A stretch of DNA of 16,663 bases, from the NCBI GenBank assembly GCA_018398765.1, contig JAHBMJ010002731.1, positions 1 to 16,663 of the forward strand, written 5' to 3'. The stretch is from Chromera velia (taxonomy: Eukaryota > Sar > Chromeraceae). The translations under genes and the position numbers were made by a program. This document shows, piece after piece, positions 8,519 to 16,663 of the stretch. The notes beneath the pieces were generated by a model. It was not told the origin of the DNA, searched no databases, and saw only the letters and a program-made list of their open reading frames with translations. Each line of letters opens with the position of its first letter. Position 1 is the first letter of the stretch.

Positions 8519-10381
8519 CATGCATGAAGTCTGAATTCCTAGTCTGCGTTGAATTAATTTCTAGGTCGTTTAAGCCTAGTCGCCCTCCTCAGCGGGGGCC
8601 TGTACACCCGCCAGTCCCCCTGCTGACGCCAACGACATTCCTCCCTTCTTCCACTGCCCAGGTCTTCTTTCTCTTGCGCTCCTTATGCATGCGGACACTG
8701 CCCTGATTACTGTCATTTGGAGCTTTGCTTTAACCGCTTCTACAATCTTTTTAGGTCTTCCCCCACTTTTTTTGCTACCTTCTACATAATTCGTCGAATG
8801 ACTGCCATAAACACCGGAGCCATCACTGCATCTATACAGTCGGTACTATCGGTAAAAAGTCTTGTCAATTCTTTTTGCACGCCCCCCTATGTTTTTACTT
8901 TTTCTCCTTCTCATGGTTTCTCAACGTCATCTCCATGTCCTGGTGAATATACGAATCTACATCATGGTCCACCATCTAGACATCAAACACCGTTTCTCTT
9001 TGCCTTAAAAAGAGTTCCCTCATCCCTAAATTTCCTTTAAAACCCTCTATTTTCCCCTCTTCCTCCCCATCCTCCTCATCCCCCCTTTTTCCCCTCCTAA
9101 CCTTCGGTATCAGTCTCACTCTGTATCCAGTTTCCTCTAATAATTCTGTGAGTGCTTCTGCGAGCTCGTCATACCACAGGTGAATGAGGCCTCCGGTTAA
9201 ACACTGTTCTGCATGCCTCACTGACTAGACCTCCCCACATCCATCACAAACTGATAGCGGGTTTGGAGCCTCCGCTAGAGCCTCCGTTCCATACCTCAAA
9301 GCCAAAGCATCTTAAAAAATCTCTTGAAACTACTTGAAACTCTTCCCGAGTAATGGCTAAGTCATCTTTCTCTCGGGGGAGCATGTTCAGCCAGGTACCT
9401 GCCTTCTCTTCTTTTTGTTTTTTCAACATGTGCATCTGCTGCACTTCTGCTTCTCCTTCTGCCGCTCTTCTTATCAACTCTTCATGTTCATTTTCAACCC
9501 ACTGTTATCCACTGTTCTTTTCTTTTTTGTACTCTTCGATTGCATCTCTGACTGTCTTTCTATATAAAAGTCGACGGTAAGGCCTGACAGGTTCTCTTGC
9601 AGTGCTCTCTGCCATTCTCTGCATCCAAAACGTTCCTTCTTGTGACGTCCTATAAGGAGCTCCTCTCTCCTTTGCTTCTGTTAATGAGAGAATTCCTAGG
9701 CCGCCCACCCTCGTTGGCATCCCCACATCCTCCTTTCCCACTCTGTGACTTCCCTTCCTGCCAATGCTGGAAGAAACTTCTCTGTTAATACCTTTCAACC
9801 CCACCAATTTTTTCTGCTGCATATTTAATTATTATGGAGACACTCTCAATATGTATGTCTATTCTTGTTGCAAAGATCTGTAGAATGCTACATACGCCTC
9901 ATGGGGGTGCTTCTCTACCACCTTTGCAAACCCTTCTACCATCTTCTGCCGCTTCTTTCTATTCCCCCGCTTTGAATGAATTCTTTCACAAATATTTCCT
10001 CTCTCCTTCTTCTGTCCCTACCCATGCTCCAAGATATCTTCTGCCTTCAGATGTTACGTTGATTTTTAAATTTTTCTCTTCCAACTTTCGCTTTACCCTC
10101 TCTTCCCACTCCTTTCCCCCCTTTACTATCATCCAGATTTTCCCGTCCTTTGCCACTAGGTACACTCCTTTCCTAGGTCCCAACTCTACTAGATCCAATA
10201 GCATCCAAAAGTCTATGCCCTCATCTGCCTCCCCCCTCTCTGTAGCAATGTCATCTGCATAAGAACTCAGTCTGTCCTTTAACCTCCTCCCAGCCGCTCA
10301 CGCCCTTCTTTGTAGCTTTGCAAGGAGTGGTGCGATCGCGACCGCATATACTGTCATAGACAGTGGGTCTCCCTGAACCGT

Positions 10382-12309
10382 AAGCTTAGTCAAGCACGTA
10401 AGAAGATTGATAGGGCATGCGTCAGCAGTTTTCTTGTCCGGTAACAGATTCAAAAGACCTGGTGTGTAACCTATGTGCGGTTTCACGGACCGTTAGTTGA
10501 ACTCTTGAATGAATGACCATGAACGACCACCGCGAAAAAGATTCAATATGCTTCAAAATGTTTCAACAACAGATGATGGCATATCTGACGTCCATGCATG
10601 CAATGCCTGACACGCGGCGCGATGGCCAGATTTTTTTTTTTTTTTTTGAGAACAAATTTTATGTAGGGTTTATTTATGCATGAAGTCTGAATTCCTAGTC
10701 TGCGTTGAATTAATTTCTAGGTCGTTTAAGCCCAGTCGCCTTCCTCAGCGGGGGCCTGTACACCCGCCAGTCTCCCTGCTGACGCCAACGACATTCCTCC
10801 CTTCTTCCACTGCCCAGGTCTTCTTTCTCTTGCGCTCCTTATGCATGCGGATCTTAACGTCATCTCCATGTCCTGGTGAATATACGAATTTACATTATGA
10901 TCCACCATCTAGACATCAAACACCGTTTCTCTTTGCCTTGAAAGAGTTCCCTCATCCCTAAATTTCCTTTAAAACCCTCTATTTTCCCCAGGCCTCTTCC
11001 TCCCCATCCTCCTCATCCCCCCTTTTTCCCCTCCTAACCTTCGGTGTCAGTCTCACTCTGTATCCAGCTTCCTCTAATAATTCTGTGAGTGCTTCTGCAA
11101 GCTCGTCATACCACAGGTGAATGAGGCCTCCGGTTAAACACTGTTCTGCATGCCTCACTGATTAGACCTCTCCACATCCATGACAAACTGATAGCGGGTT
11201 TGGAGCCTCCGCTAGAGCCTCTGTTCCATACCTTAAAGCCAAAGCATCTTGAAAAATCTCTTGAAACTACTTGAAACTCTTCCCGAGTAATGGCTAAGTC
11301 ATCTTTCTCTCGGGGGAACATGTTCAGCCAGGTACCTGCCTTCCCTTCTTTTTGTCTTTTCAACATGTGCATCTGCTGCACTTCTGTTTCTCCTTCTGCC
11401 GCTCTTCTTATCAACTCTTCATGTTCATTTTCAACCCACTGTTATCCACTGTTCTTTTCTTTTTTGTACTCTTCGATTGCATCTCTGACTGTCTTTCTAT
11501 ATAAAAGTCGACGGTAAGGCCTGACAGGTTCTCCTGCAGTGCTCTCTGCCGCTCTCTGCATCCAAAACGTTCCTTCTTATAACATCCTATAACTTAAAGG
11601 AGCTCCTCTCTCCTTTGCTTCTGTTAATGAGAGAATTCCTAGGCCGCCCACCCTCGTTAGCATCCCCCACACCCTCCTTTCCCACTCTGTGACTTCCCTT
11701 CCTGCCAATGCTGGAAGAAACTTCTCTGTTAATACCTTTCAACCCCACCAATTTTTTCTGCTGCATATTTAATTATTATGGAGACACTCTCAATATATAT
11801 GTCTATTCTTGTTGTAAAGATCTGTAGAGTGCTATATACGCCTCATGGGCTTTGCAAACCCTTCTACCATCTTCTACCACTTCTTTCTATTCCCCCGCTT
11901 TGAATGAATTCTTTCACAAATATTTCCTCTCTCCTTCTTCTGTCCCTACCCATGCTCCAAGATATCTTCTGCCTTCAGATGTTACGTTGATTTTTAAATT
12001 TTTTTCTTCCAACTTTTGCTTTACCCTCTCTTCCCACTCCTTTCCCCCCTTTACTATCATCCAGATTTTCCCGTCCTTTGCCACTAGATACACTCCTTTC
12101 CTGGGTCCCAACTCCACTAGATCCAATAGCATCCAAAAGTCTATGCCCTCATCTGCATCCCCCCTCTCTGTGGCAATGTCATCTGCATAAGAACTCAGTC
12201 TGTCCTTTAACCTCCTCCCAGCCGCTCGCACCCTTCTTCATAGCTTTGCAAGGAGTGGTGCGATCGCGACCGCATATACTGTCATAGACAGTGGGTCTCC
12301 CTGAACCGT
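10382..12309 (-). mobile_element. Tandem unit 2: same retrotransposon fragment with a 223-bp deletion
   Basis: This unit has the same start (QGDP at 12292-12303), YADD (12178-12189), zinc region, AATAAA (10669-10674), 17-base poly-A (10631-10647) and 249-bp flank as unit 1. Sequence equivalent to unit 1 positions 8696-8918 is missing at the junction 10851/10852. This removes part of the C-terminal nuclease-like region and makes the unit about 0.2 kb shorter. It also lacks about 19 bases near 11850 and has a 6-base insertion near 11593. In-frame stops are present. Confidence 0.85.
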
Positions 12310-14474
12310 AAGCTTAGTCAAGCACGTAAAAAGATCGATAGGGCATGCACGAGCAGTTTTCTTGTCCGGTAACAGATTCAAAAGACCTAGTATATAACCT
12401 ATATGCGGTTTCGCGGACCGTTAGTTGAACTCTTGAATGAACGAACATGAATGACCACCGCGAAAAAGATTCAATATGCTTTAAAATGTTTCAACAACAG
12501 ATGATGGCATATCTGACGTCCATGCATGCAATGCCTGACATGCGGCGCGATGGCCAGATTTTTTTTTTTTTTGAGAACAAATTTTATGTAGGGTTTATTC
12601 ATGTATGAAGTCTGAATTCCTAGTCTGGGTTGAATTAATTTTTAGGTCGTTTAAGCCTAGTCGCCCTCCTCAGCGGGGGCCTGTATACCTGCCAGTCCCC
12701 CTGCTGACGCCAACGACATTCCTCCCTTCTTCCACTGCCCAGGTCTTCTTTCTCTTGCGCTCCTTATGCATGCGGACACTGCTCTGATTACTATCATTTG
12801 GAGATTTGCTTTAACCACTCCTGCAATCTTTTTAGGTCTTCCCCCACTTTTTTTGCTACCTTCTACATAATTCGTCGAATGACTGCCATAAATACCGGAG
12901 CCATCACTGCATCTATACAGTCGGTACTATCGGTAAAAAGTCTTGTCAATTCTTTTTGTACGCCCCCCTATGTTTTCGCTTTTTTTCCTTCTCATGGTTT
13001 CTCAACGTCATCTCCATATCCTAGTAGATATACGAATCTACATCATGGTCCACCATCTAGACATCAAACACCGTTTCTCTTTGCCTTGAAAAGAGTTCCC
13101 TCACCCCTAAATTTCCTTTAAAACCCTCTATTTTCCCCAGGCCTCTTCCTCCCCATCCTCCTTATCCCCCCTTTTTCCCCTCCTAACCTTTGGTGTCAGT
13201 CTCACTCTGTATCCAGCTTCCTCTAATAATTCTGTGAGTGCTTCTGCGAGCTCATCATACCGCAGGTGAATGAGGCCTCCGGTTAAACACTGTTCTGCAT
13301 GCCTCACTGACTAGACCTCCCCATATCTATCACAAACTGATAGCGGGTTTGAAGCCTCCACTAGAGCCTCCGTTCCATACCTCAGAGCCAAAGCATCTTA
13401 AAAAATCTCTTGAAACTACTTGAAACTCTTCCTGAGTAATGGCTAAGTCATCTTTCTCTCGGGGGAGCACGTTCAGCCAGGTACCTGCCTTCCCTTCTTT
13501 TTATCTTTTCAACATGTGCATCTGCTGCACTTCTGCTTCTCCTTCTGCCGCTCTTCTTATCAACTCTTTATGTTCATTTTCAACCCACTGTTATCCACTG
13601 TTCTTTTCTTTTTTGTACTCTTCGATTGCATCTCTGACTGTCTTTCTATATAAAAGTCGACGGTAAGGCCTGACAGGTTCTCCTGCAGTGCTCTCTGCCG
13701 CTCTCTGCATCTAAAACGTTCCTTCTTGTAACGTCCTATAAGGAGCTCCTCTCTCCCTTGCTTCTGTTAGTGAGAGAATTCCTAGGCCGCCCACCCTCGT
13801 TGGTATCCCCCACACCCTCCTTTCCCACTCTGTGACTTCCCTTCCTGCCAATGCTGGAAGAAACTTCTCTGTTAATACCTTTTAACCCCACCAATTTTTT
13901 CTGCTGCATATTTAATTATTATGGAGACACTCTCAAGATGTATGTCCATTCTTGTTACAAACTTTAAGATCTGTAGAGTGCTATATACGCCTCATGGGGG
14001 TGCTTCTCTGCCACCTTTGTAAACCTTTCTACCATCTTCTACCACTTCTTTCTATTCCCCCGCTTTGAATGAATTCTTTCACAAATATTTCCTCTCTCCT
14101 TCTTCTGTCCCTACCCATACTCCAAGATATCTTCTGCCTTCAGATGTTACGTTGATTTTTAAATTTTTCTCTTCCAACTTTCGCTTTACCCTCTCTTCCC
14201 ACTCCTTTCCCCCCTTTACTATCATCCAGATTTCCCCATCTTTTACCACTAGATATACTCCTTTTCTAGGTCCCAACTCCACTAGATCCAATAACATCCA
14301 AAAGTCTATACCCTCATCTGTATCCCCCCTCTCTGTGGCAATGTCATCTGCATAAGAACTCAGTCTGTCCTTTGACCTCCTCCCAGCCGCTCGCACCCTT
14401 CTTCATAGCTTTGCAAGGAGTGGTGCGATCGCGACTGTATATACTGTCATAGACAGTGGGTCTCCCTGAACCGT
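12310..14474 (-). mobile_element. Tandem unit 3: same retrotransposon fragment, joined to upstream RT
   Basis: The unit is collinear with unit 1 over its whole length: QGDP (14457-14468), YADD (14343-14354), AATAAA (12594-12599), 14-base poly-A (12559-12572) and the 249-bp flank. It carries more T and A at transition sites than unit 1, including changes that damage the zinc motif (CDGCG becomes CDRYG at about 13322-13336). Unlike units 1 and 2, its RT frame continues to the right into 14475-14940. Confidence 0.85.
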
Positions 14475-14940
14475 CCCCTCTTCACAGAGCATAATTGTTA
14501 TTTCTGCTTCCCCCTTTGCCAGTACAATAATACCTGCCCTGTAAGAATTAAACACATAGATCGCTGCTGCAGGCCATCATATTCTGAGTTCTAATAATGC
14601 CACTCTCCGCTTTAGTAGGTTAAATATATTCTTAGCATCGCAAAGCAAGATCATGTCTCTATCGTTTGCGTCAGCCCAAAGCTACCGTATGTGTGCTGCC
14701 GCCGCTTCAACTCCTGCTCGCTGCCTAGCACTTAGATTTAGTGTGCCGCATTGCCAAGCAACCTCTGCTTGCCCCCTCACAGTGATTCTCCTCAATACTA
14801 ACTTGGCTGATAGTCTTTTTTCTACCTCTTTAATCCCGATTGGTCTGATCCCCCCCCTTTTTTTCAACAAAGCCACCTCTGTCTGTGGTTCTGAACATGC
14901 AATATCCTTCCACTCCAGAATTGGTCATACATGCAGATGA
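14475..14940 (-). pseudogene. N-terminal part of the retrotransposon reverse transcriptase
   Basis: The minus strand encodes LLKKRGGIRPIGIKEVEKRL (about 14811-14870), matching the early RT motifs with conserved GGIRPI. It then encodes DAKNIFN (14619-14639), which corresponds to motif A (D..NAFN), then SYRAG, and it runs in the same frame into TVQGDPLSM at the edge of unit 3. In-frame stops near the codons for HIR and ELRI show decay. Homology to RT ends at about 14940, where AT-rich DNA begins, so the copy appears 5'-truncated as is usual for LINEs. This segment occurs once, whereas the rest of the element is triplicated. Confidence 0.75.
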
Positions 14941-15640
14941 TTGCCGAAAAAAAAAACCCGTGGAGATGCTTAAATATATTTGCTTGAAAAATTAACGATG
15001 TGCACTTTCTTCACAAATCTCTTGCGTGGGAAATAGTGGGAAAATAGATGCTTTTAACAATGTCATTGCTTTACTTAATCAAAATTAACTTACAACGCTT
15101 TGAATTTGTCCTCCGTCGTCCTTTTTATATATTTTTATGATTGTACGTGATTATCACTGTACACTTTCCTATTATTTCCTATTCAAAAATGAAAAAGGGA
15201 ATGAATGCATTAGAACACACAAAATGTTTTAATATGTTTTGTCAAAAAAATATAAAAAAAACAAACTACAACGAACTATTAATCACTATTAATACAACTT
15301 AAAAATTTATGATAAAATTTAATGTCTTTTAAAAAATAAGAAGTACCTTCTCGCATTTAGAAATCAAACCGGGATAAACCGGGACTAGAATTATAGAGAA
15401 TTGGAATGACCAATTCTAATTGTTACTAATTGTCTAGTACGGAACATATCAATGGGGGGGCATTGACTTAAAGTTTGTTCCTAGTATCTGGCCTATGCGT
15501 CTTTTGTCTTTTCCTTCTGTCCTGGTTACTGCTCTCGCTGCTAGCTCTCTCTCTCATGCGACCTCATACTTGACACTCCTCCGTCCGAATGCCTTTTTCA
15601 GTATTTGCTAAGTACTTCCTATCCCTCAGTCATAAACGTA
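14941..15640. other. AT-rich DNA without a visible gene
   Basis: Composition changes abruptly at the 5' edge of the retrotransposon to A/T-rich sequence with A and T runs. An inverted repeat AGAATTGG/CCAATTCT (15397-15404 and 15410-15417) is present. No ordinary open frame or RNA gene was recognised. Confidence 0.5.
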
Positions 15641-15735
15641 TCAATCAATCAATCAATCAATCGATCAATCGATCAATCAATCATGTAATCAATCAATCAA
15701 TCATGCAATCAATCAATTTATATCTAACAAAAACG

Positions 15736-15767
<32 letters not shown>

Positions 15768-15770
15768 ATT
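15641..15770. repeat. (AATC)n microsatellite with variants
   Basis: AATC units are interrupted by GATC variants and by ATGTAATC/ATGCAATC steps, with a short unique break at about 15716-15735. The frame through it encodes an Ile-Asn-Gln-Ser simple repeat and is not a gene. Confidence 0.92.
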
Positions 15771-16389
15771 GAAATTAGACTTCCAAAGTTTAAGTACTTC
15801 CAATTTCCCAATTTAATTATCAACAATAAAAAAAACTAAATTTAAATATTTCGGAAGTTGAGAATCAGAACAATGGACTCGTTGAATTGAGCTAGGAATT
15901 GAGCTATTTTCTTTGTATGTCAAAGACTTAGTTTACAAAGCTATATTTTTTAAATAAAAATTTGTTATAAACATTCTAAAACTCAAAAATTTTATATTTC
16001 AAGTGACATTTGAACACCAATTTGAATGGCAATTTCAGATTTTTCATAGACACACAGTTTATGGCAACTAATGGCAACTTAATTTGACTTCATTTATGCT
16101 GTCATTCTGTTTAATCTGTTGAACAGTCAGCTCTTCTGACTATTCAAAATTTGAGAACTCAGCAACCGAGTGCAGATCGAGTACTCATGCACGGATATGC
16201 ACGGAAGTCCCTCGACTCCTCGAAACAGAAAAACGATTGCATGTGACTTCATGATCACACCAGTGATCACATCAGGGCAGAGATAAGACAACACCCAATG
16301 GAACCGAATGCATGATGCGTGCACATGCACGCGTCATTCAAAGATGGATGAGACTCTTTGACGGGACTACAGGATTCAAGGATGCACAC
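15771..16389. other. AT-rich intergenic DNA
   Basis: There are A/T runs and a small tandem GAATTGAGCTA (15884-15894 and 15896-15906). From about 16130 the composition becomes less AT-rich, which may be 3' flank of the minus-strand repeat-protein gene. No gene was seen. Confidence 0.45.
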
Positions 16390-16663
16390 TCAGACATGTG
16401 AGGCAGACCCCCTCAACCTCCGAGGGCTCTCACCGGGAAAAGGGCCACCAGGAAAAGGCCCCGCATAATAAGCATCTCCGGGATAGTCAGGAACAGGCCC
16501 ACCCACATCACCTCCATACCTCTCCCTCTCATCATGGTCTCTCAACCGACGAGGACTCTCACCGGGAAAAGGGCCACCGGGAAAAGGCCCCGCATAATAA
16601 GCATCACCGGGATAGTCAGGAACAGGCCCACCCACATCACCTCCATACCTCTCCCTCTCATCA
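16390..16663 (-). CDS. 3' end of a gene encoding 43-residue Gly/Pro/Tyr-rich repeats (partial)
   Basis: The frame is open from the right edge of the window (codons in phase from 16662) to TGA at 16390-16392. It consists of a 129-base, 43-residue unit in about two copies: DHDERERYGGDVGG, then PVPDYPGDAYYAG, then PFPGGPFPGE and SPRRLR. Copies differ by few bases, some synonymous. The array very probably continues beyond the window. The unit mixes a charged DERER block with a Pro/Gly/Tyr block and has no enzyme motif. A structural, wall or RNA-binding-like disordered protein is possible but not shown. After the last repeat come eight residues, GSASHV-like, before the stop. An alternative is that a GTGAG within the repeat acts as a splice donor. 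Confidence 0.55.
   Translation of the reverse strand, partial: DERERYGGDVGGPVPDYPGDAYYAGPFPGGPFPGESPRRLRDHDERERYGGDVGGPVPDYPGDAYYAGPFPGGPFPGESPRRLRGSASHV

Larger units (their letters stand above)
8226..10381 (-). mobile_element. Tandem unit 1: decayed non-LTR retrotransposon 3' part plus 249-bp flank
   Basis: Read on the minus strand, the unit opens inside the reverse transcriptase at QGDPLSM (QGDP codons 10364-10375). It continues through the catalytic YADD (10250-10261), thumb-like sequence with GGLGILSLTEA, and a WLNMLPRE segment. Next come a zinc motif CxxC (9234-9248) with HxxxC (9201-9215), then GGL, and a C-terminal region with FDV...DSY...EKEK like the nuclease-like end of R2-type proteins. 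The 3' end has AATAAA (8513-8518) and a 17-base poly-A (8475-8491). Several in-frame stops and frameshifts show it is a pseudogene, for example TGA at 10298-10300 and TAG inside the zinc motif. Positions 8226-8474 lie beyond the poly-A and are not part of the element. Confidence 0.85.

Noticed and set aside
8524-14355. Plus-strand open frames repeated in each unit
   Set aside because: They are antisense shadows of the minus-strand RT, where QGDP, YADD and the zinc motif are found.
8226-14474. The three units considered as LTRs or an LTR retrotransposon
   Set aside because: The units themselves contain RT coding, a poly-A tail and AATAAA. No PBS, protease or integrase was seen, and there are three adjacent copies rather than two flanking ones.
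15589-15816. Open frame with Ile-Asn-Gln-Ser repeats
   Set aside because: It is a direct translation of the (AATC)n microsatellite.
16127-16330. Minus-strand open frame of 67 codons
   Set aside because: No domain, no splice support and ordinary intergenic composition; probably chance.

Overview
The window looks like nuclear DNA of a eukaryote, most likely a protist or microalga. The evidence is GT-AG introns with consistent phases, long di- and tetranucleotide microsatellites inside and between genes, and a polyadenylated non-LTR retrotransposon. No bacterial operon, RBS or tRNA/rRNA signature was seen. A chromerid-type alga would fit the tetranucleotide-rich introns and GT77-like enzyme, but that is only a guess from style.

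Layout, left to right. (1) Positions 1-981 hold plus-strand exons of an unrecognised gene whose second intron is a (TTTC)n tract. (2) Positions 1013-1768 hold an 81-bp tandem duplication and a 175-bp minisatellite that appears to have grown from sequence just 3' of the last visible exon. (3) Positions 1769-3115 hold no convincing gene, only a 57-bp duplication and AT-rich DNA. (4) Positions 3116-4066 are a compound microsatellite block (CA, GA, CAGA, GAAA) around a GC-rich, hairpin-rich island at about 3580-3807. (5) Positions 4282-8169, minus strand, hold the best gene in the window: a six-exon, 589-residue nucleotide-diphospho-sugar transferase (Nucleotid_trans, GT77-like) with an N-terminal signal anchor. 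It is reconstructed here from matching splice sites and phases. (6) Positions 8226-14474 hold three head-to-tail units of about 2.16, 1.93 and 2.17 kb. Each carries the 3' part of the same decayed non-LTR retrotransposon (minus strand: RT from QGDP to YADD and beyond, a CxxC...HxxxC zinc motif, a nuclease-like C-terminus, AATAAA and a poly-A tail) plus the same 249-bp non-element segment. The more 5' RT motifs occur once, at 14475-14940. (7) Positions 14941-16389 are AT-rich, apparently non-coding DNA with an (AATC)n microsatellite. (8) Positions 16390-16663, minus strand, hold the 3' end of a gene encoding 43-residue Gly/Pro/Tyr-rich repeats.

The most interesting relation is between regions 5 and 6. 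The 249-bp segment in each unit lies, in unit 1, only 56 bp upstream of the glycosyltransferase start codon. The simplest history is that one 5'-truncated retrotransposon landed upstream of that gene. A piece running from inside its RT to just short of the gene was then triplicated in tandem, multiplying the gene's likely 5' region. Differences among the units are mostly C/T and G/A transitions, some at inferred CpG sites, as expected from deamination of methylated DNA.
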